Part shown: piece by piece, positions 8,185 to 16,391 of the stretch
How positions within the stretch are numbered: position 1 is the stretch's first letter
Layout: each line of letters opens with the position of its first letter
Assembly: GCA_002257025.1 (NCBI GenBank)
Contig: NCHA01000011.1
Location: forward strand, 1-64,000
DNA: 64,000 bases
DNA from: Sphingobacteriales bacterium 16-39-50
Lineage (GTDB): Bacteria; Bacteroidota; Bacteroidia; Sphingobacteriales; Sphingobacteriaceae
Direction: 5' to 3'
Notes under the pieces: model-generated
Databases searched by the model: none
Seen by the model: only the letters and a program-made list of their open reading frames with translations
What the model was told of the DNA's origin: nothing
Translations under genes and position numbers: made by a program

Positions 8185-8544
8185 CTACAATTTAAGTCTT
8201 ATTGATTTTTGAAGATTAAAATTCATTTTTTGAAGTTCATCTATGCTTTCGAGTAATTCACTACATATTTTAGTATCAATAAATCCTAGACGTTCTGTAA
8301 TAACCAATTGAGTTTGCAGTTCATATGATGATCCATTCGCGATACCCAAGAATTGTAAAAATTCTTTATTAGAGTTTCTTCCTGCTCCCTCAGAAATATT
8401 AGATGGTATAGATACTGCACACCGACGAATTTGAGATATCAAGCCATAACGCTCATCTACCGGAAATTTGGCGGAAACATCATAAACCCTTATTGCCAGG
8501 TCAATACTCTTATTCCATATTTTCAGATCTTTAATATTATGCAT
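8185..8544 (-). CDS. Four-helix-bundle protein (S23 / 23S rRNA intervening-sequence protein family), copy 2
   Basis: A 119-residue paralogue of the protein at 6453-6809, with the same signature: MHNIKDLKIWNKSIDLA, VYDVSAKFPVDERYGLISQ, RCAVSIPSNISEGAGR, EFLQFLGIANGSSYELQTQL. Predicted to be all-helical and cytoplasmic; function of the family is unknown. It lies between the fadN-like and thiolase genes in their direction, bounded by perfect 31-bp inverted repeats. The two copies differ widely in sequence, so they are not a recent duplication. Confidence 0.9.
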   Translation of the reverse strand: MHNIKDLKIWNKSIDLAIRVYDVSAKFPVDERYGLISQIRRCAVSIPSNISEGAGRNSNKEFLQFLGIANGSSYELQTQLVITERLGFIDTKICSELLESIDELQKMNFNLQKSIRLKL

Positions 8545-8557
8545 TTCCGTCTTGATA

Positions 8558-8588
8558 TCTCAATACTCAATACTCTCTACTCAATACT
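8558..8588. repeat. Right arm of perfect 31-bp inverted repeat
   Basis: Exact reverse complement of 8144-8174. Its last base is the third base of the TGA stop codon of the fadN-like gene (8588-8590 on the minus strand), and its inner end is 13 bases upstream of the four-helix-bundle start codon. Confidence 0.95.
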
Positions 8589-10993
8589 CAGTTCCTCAAC
8601 GGCTTACCCTTAGTCAGAATGCTCTGTATTCTCTCGAGTGTTTTCTTCTCTCCGCAAAGTGAAAGGAACACTTCCCTTTCCAGATCGAGTAAATATTGCT
8701 CCGAAACCAGGCTTGGTTGTGAAAGATTTCCTCCGCACAAAACATAACCCAGTTTCTCAGATATCTTCTTATCGTGCTCTGATATAAAATTACCCGCGAA
8801 CATGGAATTTGCTCCTGCATAAACAATACCCATCCCCTGTTTGCCCAATACCCTGATATCCTTACGTTGAACCGGTTTGGTATAGCCTGCATCCGCAAGT
8901 TCAAGAGCTTTCTCCTTTGCATCAATAATCAATCGGTTGCGATTCATGCTTATTCCGAACTTCTCTTTCTGGATGTAACCAAGTTCTACTGCTTCAACAG
9001 CTGAAGTCGAAACTTTAGCCTGCCCAATGGTTAAAAAGCGCTCTCTTAGTGCAGCCTGTTCTATCTGACCTTCTTTAAATTCATCCGATAAACGAAGAGC
9101 AAACTCTTTTGAACCTCCTCCACCCGGAATTAATCCTACCCCAAATTCAACCAATCCCATATAGGTTTCGGCATTAGCCTGAACAAAATCTGCATGCAGA
9201 CATAACTCACAACCACCTCCCAAAGTAAGATTATGTGGTGCTGCCACAACCGGAATACTTGAATAGCGCATCCGCATCATTGTATTCTGGAACATCTTAA
9301 TGGCTATATTGATCTCATCCCAGTCCTGTTCAACGGCAGCCATAAATATCATTCCGATATTAGCACCTGCCGAAAAATTGGCACCGTCATTCCCAACAAC
9401 CAGGCCTCTGTAATCTTTTTCTGCCAGGTCAATAGCTTTATTTAATCCCTGAATGACTTCACCACCAATCGTGTTCATTTTGGTGTGAAATTCAACATTC
9501 AATATACCATCGCCCAGATCAGTGATTGTAGTTCCTGAATTTTTCCAGATTGTATTGGTTTGACGAATATTATCGAGAATGATGAAAGAATCAGTCCCGG
9601 GAACCGGTTTATAAGATTTTGAGGGAATATCATAATACTTCTTAACACCATTTTCAACCTTATAGAACGTCTCATTTCCGGCCTGAAGCATCTCATGAAC
9701 CCATGCAGCTGCCTCATTACCATATTTCTTCATTCCTTCGAGTGCCTTTTTCAGTCCGATGGCATCCCATACCTCAAATGGTCCGAGTTCCCAGCCAAAA
9801 CCAGCTCTCATTGCATCATCGATGCGGTATAATTCATCAGAAATTTCAGGTATTCGGTCAGAAACGTATTCAAACAGTCCGAAAAAAGAATGGCGGAAAA
9901 AATCACCTGCCTTATCTGTACCGTTTGCGAAAACTTTCATGCGCTCAGGCAGATTTTCAACCAGTTTTGTAGCCTCAAGTGTTGAAGATTTTATTTTCTG
10001 CTGAGGTTTATATTCTAATGTTTTAAGGTCAAGAGCCAGAATTTCAGATTTTCCGTCAGCGCCTTTTACTTTTTTATAAAAACCCTGTTTTGTTTTATCT
10101 CCTAGCCATTTATTCTCCTGCATTTTCTTAACATAGCCAGGAAGTTCAAACAGATCATGCGCTTTATCTTCAGGAAGATTATTATATAATCCACCGGCCA
10201 CATTGATCATTGTGTCCAGTCCTACTACATCCGTAGTACGAAAAGTCGCCGATTTTGGTCGGCCCAGGGCAGGTCCGGTATATTTATCAACCTCCTCAAC
10301 TGATAGATCCATTTTCTCAACAAGATGCAGGAGCGCCATAATGGAATAAACTCCAACCCGGTTTGCGATAAATGCGGGAGTATCCTTACATAAAACAGTG
10401 GTTTTCCCAAGAAATTTATCCCCATAATGCATCAGGAAATCAATAATCTCAGGTTTTGTCTCAGCGGTTGGGATGATTTCAAGCAACCGCAGATAGCGTG
10501 GTGGATTAAAGAAATGAGTCCCGCAGAAGTGCGAACGAAAATCTTCTGAGCGTCCTTCTGCCATCAGATGAATCGGAATTCCGGAAGTGTTAGAACTTAT
10601 CAGGGTTCCAGGAGTTCGGAATTTTTCTACCTGATCATAAATCAGTTTTTTAATATCAAGCCTCTCGACAACAACCTCTATCACCCAATCGCAGGATGCA
10701 ATATCTTTCATATTGTCATCAAAATTGCCTGTAGAAATATTGACAGCAACTTTTTTGGAGAAAACAGCCGATGGATTGGCCTTTAAAGTACTTTCAAGAG
10801 CCGAATTAACAATTCTATTTCTGACTGTTTTAGAATTCAGATCAGCACCTTTTGCCTGCTCCTCAGCTGTCAGCTCTTTTGGAACCATGTCAAGCAGCAA
10901 AACTTCAACTCCAATATTGGCAAAGTGGCATGCAATACGTGAGCCCATAATACCAGAACCCAATACCGCTACTTTTCTGATGACTCGTTTCAT
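8588..10993 (-). CDS. fadN: 3-hydroxyacyl-CoA dehydrogenase / enoyl-CoA hydratase (FadN type)
   Basis: An 801-residue bifunctional enzyme for the hydration and second oxidation steps of beta-oxidation. The NAD-binding hydroxyacyl-CoA dehydrogenase part comes first (VAVLGSGIMGSRIACHFA at residues 8-25; HFFNPPRYLRLLEIIP near 160), followed by its helical C-terminal domain, and the crotonase/enoyl-CoA hydratase fold comes last (NFSAGANIGMIF, GLIPGGGGSKEF). This order is that of Bacillus FadN (about 790 residues), the reverse of E. coli FadB/FadJ. The downstream genes are thiolase and acyl-CoA dehydrogenase, as in fadNAE. The MarR-family gene lies 163 bases upstream. Confidence 0.93.
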   Translation of the reverse strand: MKRVIRKVAVLGSGIMGSRIACHFANIGVEVLLLDMVPKELTAEEQAKGADLNSKTVRNRIVNSALESTLKANPSAVFSKKVAVNISTGNFDDNMKDIASCDWVIEVVVERLDIKKLIYDQVEKFRTPGTLISSNTSGIPIHLMAEGRSEDFRSHFCGTHFFNPPRYLRLLEIIPTAETKPEIIDFLMHYGDKFLGKTTVLCKDTPAFIANRVGVYSIMALLHLVEKMDLSVEEVDKYTGPALGRPKSATFRTTDVVGLDTMINVAGGLYNNLPEDKAHDLFELPGYVKKMQENKWLGDKTKQGFYKKVKGADGKSEILALDLKTLEYKPQQKIKSSTLEATKLVENLPERMKVFANGTDKAGDFFRHSFFGLFEYVSDRIPEISDELYRIDDAMRAGFGWELGPFEVWDAIGLKKALEGMKKYGNEAAAWVHEMLQAGNETFYKVENGVKKYYDIPSKSYKPVPGTDSFIILDNIRQTNTIWKNSGTTITDLGDGILNVEFHTKMNTIGGEVIQGLNKAIDLAEKDYRGLVVGNDGANFSAGANIGMIFMAAVEQDWDEINIAIKMFQNTMMRMRYSSIPVVAAPHNLTLGGGCELCLHADFVQANAETYMGLVEFGVGLIPGGGGSKEFALRLSDEFKEGQIEQAALRERFLTIGQAKVSTSAVEAVELGYIQKEKFGISMNRNRLIIDAKEKALELADAGYTKPVQRKDIRVLGKQGMGIVYAGANSMFAGNFISEHDKKISEKLGYVLCGGNLSQPSLVSEQYLLDLEREVFLSLCGEKKTLERIQSILTKGKPLRN

Positions 10994-11019
10994 CTGTTTA
11001 TTTTTAATGTTTTTTAACC

Positions 11020-11033
11020 CCCGCAGCTGCGGG
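11020..11033. other. 14-bp perfect palindrome in the fadN leader
   Basis: CCCGCAGCTGCGGG is self-complementary and lies 27 bases upstream of the fadN-like start codon, so it would form a GC-rich hairpin in the leader or serve as a dimeric protein site. There is no T-tract after it in either direction that would make a good terminator. Confidence 0.5.
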
Positions 11034-11156
11034 ATGGAACCTTTGATTAAATCCCGTAGGGCTTATGACCTCAAAAACTAAAAACTGGGAATAAACAAAA
11101 AATACCCTGTGTTTTTAATATTTACTTTAATCCTGCCGGATTCATAATGATCTTTT

Positions 11157-11621
11157 TCAGGTTTTACTACCCGGAATTTCCGGGTAGCAAAACTGAGGTT
11201 TATAATCAGTGGTTAGTTGATTTATCTTGTTTAATGTATTAATGAGTTTAAGCCTTTCCTTATCGGAAATATGTGCATTTAGATACTCATTAAATGTTCT
11301 TACGACATCTTTGGCAATCTGCCGCTTTTCAATACCGAATGGAGTTAAAAATATCTTAACCGAACGCTTATCATTTGAATCTGTCTCCCTGTAAATCAGA
11401 CCGAGCTCTTCCATATTCTTTAGCATTCTCGACAGACTAGTAGATTTCACACCCGATAAGGCCGCAATTTGCGAAACTGCCGTACCTTCTTCGTGTATAT
11501 TGATCAGCATGTAACCCAGTGCCTGCGTAATTCCATAATCTGCAGCAATCTGATTGTATTTATTAGCAACCGTTTGCCAAACAATTTTCAAAAAATAATC
11601 TACAGTTTCTTCAGGCTTCAT
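11157..11621 (-). CDS. MarR-family transcriptional regulator
   Basis: A 154-residue winged-helix regulator: dimerisation helices at each end, a helix-turn-helix at about residues 50-75 (AVSQIAALSGVKSTSLSRMLKNMEELGLI) and the wing with its conserved DxR (YRETDSNDKRSVKIFLT). It is the first gene before the fadN-fadA-fadE-like operon in the same direction, so a role as the acyl-CoA-responsive regulator of beta-oxidation is plausible but inferred. A palindrome at 11631-11644 next to its promoter suggests autoregulation. Confidence 0.88.
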   Translation of the reverse strand: MKPEETVDYFLKIVWQTVANKYNQIAADYGITQALGYMLINIHEEGTAVSQIAALSGVKSTSLSRMLKNMEELGLIYRETDSNDKRSVKIFLTPFGIEKRQIAKDVVRTFNEYLNAHISDKERLKLINTLNKINQLTTDYKPQFCYPEIPGSKT

Positions 11622-11630
11622 TCAAATATA

Positions 11631-11675
11631 CTATGCAAGCATAGCAAATGTATAAAATAGAAAAATATAAAACAA
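11631..11675 (-). promoter_or_regulatory. Promoter and likely operator of the MarR/fad operon
   Basis: On the minus strand, TTG (11673-11675) and TACATTTG (11645-11652) form a -33/-7 pair 20 bases apart that fits the Bacteroidota consensus. Directly against the -7 box lies CTATGCAAGCATAG (11631-11644), a 6-2-6 dyad placed at the predicted transcription start. This is the classic position for repression by a dimeric MarR protein. The start codon follows 10 bases later. Confidence 0.6.
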
Positions 11676-11731
11676 GAGTAATTATGCTTTTATTTTGGGC
11701 GGGCAGAAACAATGAATTGTATATTTAAGCT

Positions 11732-11739
11732 TAGCTTTG
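11732..11739 (+). promoter_or_regulatory. Putative -7 promoter element
   Basis: TAGCTTTG is an exact TAnnTTTG match 8 bases before the ATG at 11747. The transcript would have almost no leader. No convincing -33 element is seen. Confidence 0.45.
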
Positions 11740-11746
11740 GTAATAA

Positions 11747-12148
11747 ATGAAGAAATATAAAGTCTACATCCTTGCTGTATCTGTATTAATAATCATTTCA
11801 ATAATTTGGAACACCCTAACTGAACCCGGAATAAAAGACCTTAAAAGCGATTTTAAAGAAGTAGCATTTATTCGGAATGAACAAAACACCGGCCCGGTAA
11901 TCAGAATCTATGCGGTGAGTATTAAGACTGAAAATTGGGAGGAGATGGAGCAGTATGGTAATTATATGCCTCATACAAAATACGGAACTACGAGAATTTA
12001 CTTTTTTTTAAATAACGGCGAGATTCCTGAAGAATTGAATTTCGGAGAAGTTAATATCCCGGACAGATACAAGAAGAATTGTATAGCGATTTATGAAAAA
12101 GACGGGATGAGTCAGATTTCAATCCGTAAGTATCCTTTTAATAATTGA
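11747..12148 (+). CDS. Small single-pass membrane or exported protein of unknown function
   Basis: A 133-residue protein with a short basic N-terminus and a hydrophobic helix (residues 6-24, VYILAVSVLIIISIIWNTL) that could be a signal anchor. The rest is soluble and mixed alpha/beta in character, with no cysteine pair or catalytic motif that I recognise. It is followed 17 bases later by a four-helix membrane protein on the same strand, so the two may be co-transcribed. Confidence 0.6.
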   Translation: MKKYKVYILAVSVLIIISIIWNTLTEPGIKDLKSDFKEVAFIRNEQNTGPVIRIYAVSIKTENWEEMEQYGNYMPHTKYGTTRIYFFLNNGEIPEELNFGEVNIPDRYKKNCIAIYEKDGMSQISIRKYPFNN

Positions 12149-12165
12149 TTAAAAAATAATACTTT

Positions 12166-12672
12166 ATGAAAAACAAAGGCCTTAGATTCACTATACTATT
12201 ACTCATAACCTTAGGATGGATCATCTTGATGCGGACCATGACAGCCCCTCTTAATCAGGGCAGTATTCTCACATTTGAATTTATTGGAACAGCCGCAAAT
12301 GCAGAACTGTTTCTTAACAAGCTTGAAGCTTTAGGCCATACAGAACTGATGACACTCAGTATTTATCTTGACTTCATCTTCCCCCTTTTGTATGGAGCTA
12401 CATTCTTTTATGGCAGTGCATGGGCATGCGGAAGACTTGACAAAGATCATCCCTTAAACAAATTCAGAATTTTGAGCAATATGGTCCTGATTGCAGTTGT
12501 CTGCGATTTCCTGGAGAATCTATCACTGTTACAACTTATCAATTCAGGCCCTGACGACTTATATGCAGGTGCAGCTTTTAGCTTTGCAACAATTAAATTT
12601 TTGCTCTTAGCAATCGTATTACTACATCTTCTGATCACAATTCTTATTTCAGCAAAAAGGGAAGCAAAATAA
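12166..12672 (+). CDS. Four-pass membrane protein of unknown function
   Basis: A 168-residue protein with four predicted membrane helices, at about residues 6-24, 62-85, 103-123 and 140-162, and a soluble loop after the first. No transporter or enzyme signature is visible. Residues such as the Asp in IYLDFIFPLLYG lie within a helix and could matter for function. It converges on the gamma-glutamyltransferase gene with 41 bases between stop codons and no clear terminator. Confidence 0.65.
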   Translation: MKNKGLRFTILLLITLGWIILMRTMTAPLNQGSILTFEFIGTAANAELFLNKLEALGHTELMTLSIYLDFIFPLLYGATFFYGSAWACGRLDKDHPLNKFRILSNMVLIAVVCDFLENLSLLQLINSGPDDLYAGAAFSFATIKFLLLAIVLLHLLITILISAKREAK

Positions 12673-12713
12673 CGGAGCCTCAGCAATAATTCAGGATTTT
12701 CGAAATTAGAACA

Positions 12714-14423
12714 TCACCAGCCTATCTTGGTATCATCACCACGGGGATCGGCACCGCCCTCATAATAACCCCATTGGGTTTTAAGGATTGCGTCAACACG
12801 GCCAATAGCTCTTCTGTCTTTAAAGGCGTAGCCTTTTTTCTCCAATTTTTGCCTGACCAGGTTATCCAATCCACCCTTTTCATAAGTAACCACATCCGGG
12901 TACCATTGATGATGGAACCTCTTCGCATTTACCGCAGCCTGCATTCCCATATCAAATTCAAGTACGTTCAATATTGTTTGAAAAACAGAAGTTATGATAG
13001 TTGAGCCACCAGGGGTACCAACAATCATGAACAGTTCACCTCCCTTTTCAAGAATAGTTGGAGTCATAGAACTAAGCATTCGCTTTCCCGGAACAATAGC
13101 GTTGGCTTCTCCTCCAAGTAATCCGTACATATTTGGAGAGCCCGGCTTTACTGAAAAATCATCCATCTCATTATTTAAAAGAAAGCCTGCCCCTTTTACG
13201 AATACCATTGAGCCATAACCACCATTCAGCGTTGTAGTGACTGCTACTGCATTTCCGTCACGGTCAACAATAGAGAAATGGGTAGTCTCTTCGCTTTCTT
13301 TTGGTACTTCCCCGGCCTTAATATCAGAACTAAGCGTTGCTTTGTCCCAATTAAAATTTTCCATTCTGTATTTGGAATAGATGGGATTAACCAGATATTT
13401 CTGGGGTACCTTATAAAAATCAGGGTCGCCCAGATGGCTTGCCCTGTCGGCATAAACCCTACGCTCAGCCTCAACTATAACCTGAACGGTCGAGTCGGAG
13501 TTATGACCCCATCTCCTCAGTGGATATTCTTCAACGGAATTCAAGAGCTGCAACAAAGCAATACCACCACTTGATGTTGGCGGCATAGTAATCACCTTAT
13601 AGTCTTTGTAGTTTCCAACCAGTGGTTCGCGCCATTGCGACTGATAATTCTTTAAATCCTCTTTACTGATCAAACCACCACCACTTTTCATCTCAGCTTC
13701 TATATGATCTGCAACTATACCTGCATAGAATCCCTCGCGGCCCTTATCCCGAATCAGTTCCAGTGTTTTAGCAAGATCCTCCTGAACCCAAAGATCACCC
13801 TTTTCCCACTTTTCCTTAATAAAGTATGATTTACCCGGATTGTATTTTTTAATTCCTTCCTGTAATTCTGTAAACTCTTCTACCTGACTATCTGTAATAG
13901 GGAATCCCTTTCTGGCAAGGTCCAATGCAGGTTGTACAACTTCTGCCCAGCTTAATTTACCGAACTTTTCGTGCGCCTTAACCATGCCATCAACACTTCC
14001 GGGTACACCTGCAGCGAGATGCCCATATAAACTCTTATCAGTAATGGCATTCCCGGCAGAGTCGAGATACATATCACGACTTGCCATTCCCGGGGCTTTT
14101 TCGCGAAAATCGAGTGTTGCCAGTTCTCCGCTTGCTGAGCGGTAAACCATGAATCCACCTCCACCTAAATTACCGGCGCCGGGATAAACCACAGCCAGAG
14201 CAAATTGCACTGCAACCGCAGCATCAACCGCATTTCCACCTTTTTTGAGAATATCCAAACCTACTTTTGATGAAGACGGATGGGCAGAAACGACCATCCC
14301 ATTCTTATATTCACCGGAATTGTTTTTAGAGAGGCTTCCGCCAAGACATCCCGAAAGCAGAATACCAAGGACAATTAATAAACCTGTTCCCTTCATAAAT
14401 CTCAACACTGTGTTCCTATGCAT
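12714..14423 (-). CDS. ggt: Gamma-glutamyltransferase, lipoprotein
   Basis: An Ntn-hydrolase that transfers or hydrolyses the gamma-glutamyl group of glutathione and related compounds. The conserved self-cleavage site is ETTHFSIVD; the first Thr of TTH is the future nucleophile that begins the small subunit. GNLGGGGFMVY, the substrate-binding region, and SGGIALLQLLN are also typical. The N-terminus has a lipobox LLSGC, so it is probably membrane-anchored in the periplasm. I chose the start at 14423 (MHRNTVL), which overlaps the acyl-CoA ligase stop by 8 bases; 14396 (MKGTGLL) is an alternative that avoids overlap. Confidence 0.92.
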   Translation of the reverse strand: MHRNTVLRFMKGTGLLIVLGILLSGCLGGSLSKNNSGEYKNGMVVSAHPSSSKVGLDILKKGGNAVDAAVAVQFALAVVYPGAGNLGGGGFMVYRSASGELATLDFREKAPGMASRDMYLDSAGNAITDKSLYGHLAAGVPGSVDGMVKAHEKFGKLSWAEVVQPALDLARKGFPITDSQVEEFTELQEGIKKYNPGKSYFIKEKWEKGDLWVQEDLAKTLELIRDKGREGFYAGIVADHIEAEMKSGGGLISKEDLKNYQSQWREPLVGNYKDYKVITMPPTSSGGIALLQLLNSVEEYPLRRWGHNSDSTVQVIVEAERRVYADRASHLGDPDFYKVPQKYLVNPIYSKYRMENFNWDKATLSSDIKAGEVPKESEETTHFSIVDRDGNAVAVTTTLNGGYGSMVFVKGAGFLLNNEMDDFSVKPGSPNMYGLLGGEANAIVPGKRMLSSMTPTILEKGGELFMIVGTPGGSTIITSVFQTILNVLEFDMGMQAAVNAKRFHHQWYPDVVTYEKGGLDNLVRQKLEKKGYAFKDRRAIGRVDAILKTQWGYYEGGADPRGDDTKIGW

Positions 14424-16182
14424 TTTTATATATTTTATCAACCTGGTCTTTGTACTTCTGTAAGATAACTTTCCTTTTCAAACTTAGTTTTGGAGTAAGT
14501 TCTCCTCCATCGATACTCCAGTCTTCTGTTAGCAGCTCAAATTTTTTAACCTGCTCCCAATGCCCAAAATCTTTGTTAAAATGGTCAACCACAGATTGTA
14601 TTTTATCAATTACCCTTTGATCTTTGATCATATCTGCATTATTGCTGAATGGGATGTTTGACCGGCTGCACCATGCAGACAGTGCCGGAAAATTAGGAAG
14701 AATCAAAGCCGCCGGAAAACGTTCATTCTCACCGATTACTATCATTTGCTCGATATAAGGTGATTCCTTGAATTTATTTTCAAGTATCTGTGGTGCTATA
14801 TATTTTCCACCAGCTGTTTTAAATATCTCCTTTTTACGGTCAGTTATTCTGAGGTATTGACCATCAACCAATTCCCCAATATCCCCGGTATGGAAAAATC
14901 CATCCTTATCAATCACCTCATCGCTTAGATCAGGACGATTATAATAGCCCTTCATCACATTCGGACCTTTACATAATATTTCTCCATCTTCAGCAATTTT
15001 TATCTCCACATCCCGGATAGCCTTCCCAACAGTAGTGAATTTTGCAGCGCCTTCAGTCAGACCGTTTACTGCAATTACAGGTGAAGTTTCAGTGAGACCA
15101 TAACCCTCCAGAACCGGCATGCCTGCAGCCCAGAAAACCCTCGCTAGGCGCGATTGCAAAGCAGCACCACCCGAAACCACTGCCAAAATATTACCGCCCA
15201 AAGCATCACGCCATTTATTGAAAATCAGCTTATTCGCTAGTTTAAGCTGAACTTCATACCAAAGGCCATTCGCTCCATTCATTTCATACCTGAGTCCGAG
15301 GTTTAATGCCCAGAAGAATAATTGCTTTTTTACTCCAGTCAACTCAGATCCTTTAGCTACTATTCTATCATATACTTTTTCGAGAAGGCGGGGAACTGTT
15401 GTAAAACCATGCGGTTTAACTTCTACAAGATCTGCAGCTATGGTTTCCATACTCTGGGCGTAATATACTGATACCCCCAGGTAGAAGTACATATAAAGAA
15501 CCATCCGCTCAAAAATATGTGAGAGTGGAAGAAAACTTAGTGCTTTTTTGAATCCCGCAGGATACAAAACAGAAGAAGCTATCACATTACTGACCAGATT
15601 GCTATGTGTCAGCATAACTCCCTTTGGTGTTCCGGTAGTCCCGGAAGTATAAATTAATGTCAGCAAGTCATCCGGAAGTATCCGGTCACGGTATACCTGA
15701 AGATTTACAGGTTCAGCGCGCTCTCCAATCTCAATCAATTCCTTCCAGTGAGGTACTCCTTCAATACTATCAAAACTAAATATCTTAAAATCCAGCTGCT
15801 CAGTTTTTCTGACATTGTTCAGTTTTTCATACAGTGCCGATTCAGAAACGAATACTATTTTTACATCTGCATCTCTGAGTATAAACTTTATATCGTTTTC
15901 GGCTAATGTTGGATACATCGGTACTTGTGTTGCTCCAATCTGCATGATTCCGAAATCGCAAATATTCCATTCAGGACGATTAGCTGACATAATTGCAACC
16001 TTGTTATCCTTTTCAATCCCCGAAGCAATTAATCCCTGACTTACTGAATTTACCTGAGCTACAAATTTTTCTGTTGAATATTTATTCCAAATTCCATTCT
16101 GCTTTGCTGCCACCATATCCTCTTTCCGGTGCTTTTCAAGCGAATGCTCCAAAAGATCAAATACACGTGTAATTTCTGCCAT
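14416..16182 (-). CDS. Long-chain acyl-CoA ligase (AMP-forming)
   Basis: A 588-residue ANL-superfamily enzyme that activates fatty acids through an acyl-AMP and loads them on CoA. Motifs: LIYTSGTTGTPKGVMLTHSNL (P-loop like), GYGLTETSP, TGDIGELVDGQYLRITDRKKEIFKT and the late KxSLKRK segment. It belongs to the bacterial FadD15/long-chain type rather than the acetate type. The start at 16182 (MAEITRVFDLL) is preferred over 16215 because family members begin close to this point. It is transcribed with the downstream gamma-glutamyltransferase and could feed the beta-oxidation operon 5 kb away. Confidence 0.9.
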   Translation of the reverse strand: MAEITRVFDLLEHSLEKHRKEDMVAAKQNGIWNKYSTEKFVAQVNSVSQGLIASGIEKDNKVAIMSANRPEWNICDFGIMQIGATQVPMYPTLAENDIKFILRDADVKIVFVSESALYEKLNNVRKTEQLDFKIFSFDSIEGVPHWKELIEIGERAEPVNLQVYRDRILPDDLLTLIYTSGTTGTPKGVMLTHSNLVSNVIASSVLYPAGFKKALSFLPLSHIFERMVLYMYFYLGVSVYYAQSMETIAADLVEVKPHGFTTVPRLLEKVYDRIVAKGSELTGVKKQLFFWALNLGLRYEMNGANGLWYEVQLKLANKLIFNKWRDALGGNILAVVSGGAALQSRLARVFWAAGMPVLEGYGLTETSPVIAVNGLTEGAAKFTTVGKAIRDVEIKIAEDGEILCKGPNVMKGYYNRPDLSDEVIDKDGFFHTGDIGELVDGQYLRITDRKKEIFKTAGGKYIAPQILENKFKESPYIEQMIVIGENERFPAALILPNFPALSAWCSRSNIPFSNNADMIKDQRVIDKIQSVVDHFNKDFGHWEQVKKFELLTEDWSIDGGELTPKLSLKRKVILQKYKDQVDKIYKNA

Positions 16183-16307
16183 AACTTCTATTCTTATTAA
16201 ACTGTAATTTAGCAAAATAGCTAAAAATAAATTAGGTCTGCTTAAGAAATAAATTCTGCCTGATATAAAGGTTAAGACTTCAAATGATTGGCTACATGAT
16301 ATATTAA

Positions 16308-16339
16308 TTTTCTGACAGAATTGAATTTCTGTCAGAAAA
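16308..16339. promoter_or_regulatory. 13-bp perfect inverted repeat in a divergent intergenic region
   Basis: TTTTCTGACAGAA and its exact reverse complement are separated by 6 bases. It lies between the acyl-CoA ligase (minus) and the beta-barrel protein (plus). No T-tract makes it a terminator for either, and both genes start here, so an operator is the likeliest role. Which regulator would bind is unknown. Confidence 0.55.
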
Positions 16340-16391
16340 ATTCTGCTATGGCACTGTATTTGAAAACTACAGCTTATAAATAATTATGATT

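Larger units (their letters stand above)
8144..8588. mobile_element. Putative cassette 2: inverted-repeat-bounded four-helix-bundle gene
   Basis: A compact 445-bp unit: 31-bp perfect inverted repeats with one 119-codon gene between, and 10-13 bases between each arm and the gene. The right arm touches the first base of the fadN-like stop codon. No transposase or target duplication is evident, so mobile behaviour is inferred only. The arms would let the whole gene loop out as the loop of a long hairpin in the operon mRNA. Confidence 0.55.

Noticed and set aside
6453-8544. Diversity-generating retroelement (S23-family proteins resemble Avd)
   Set aside because: No reverse transcriptase, template repeat or variable repeat is seen nearby.
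6453-8544. 23S rRNA intervening sequences
   Set aside because: There is no rRNA gene in the window; the genes lie between metabolic genes.
11020-11033. GC-rich palindrome as terminator of the MarR gene
   Set aside because: It lies 27 bases before the next start codon and lacks a following T-tract on the minus strand, so it is kept only as a palindrome of unknown role.
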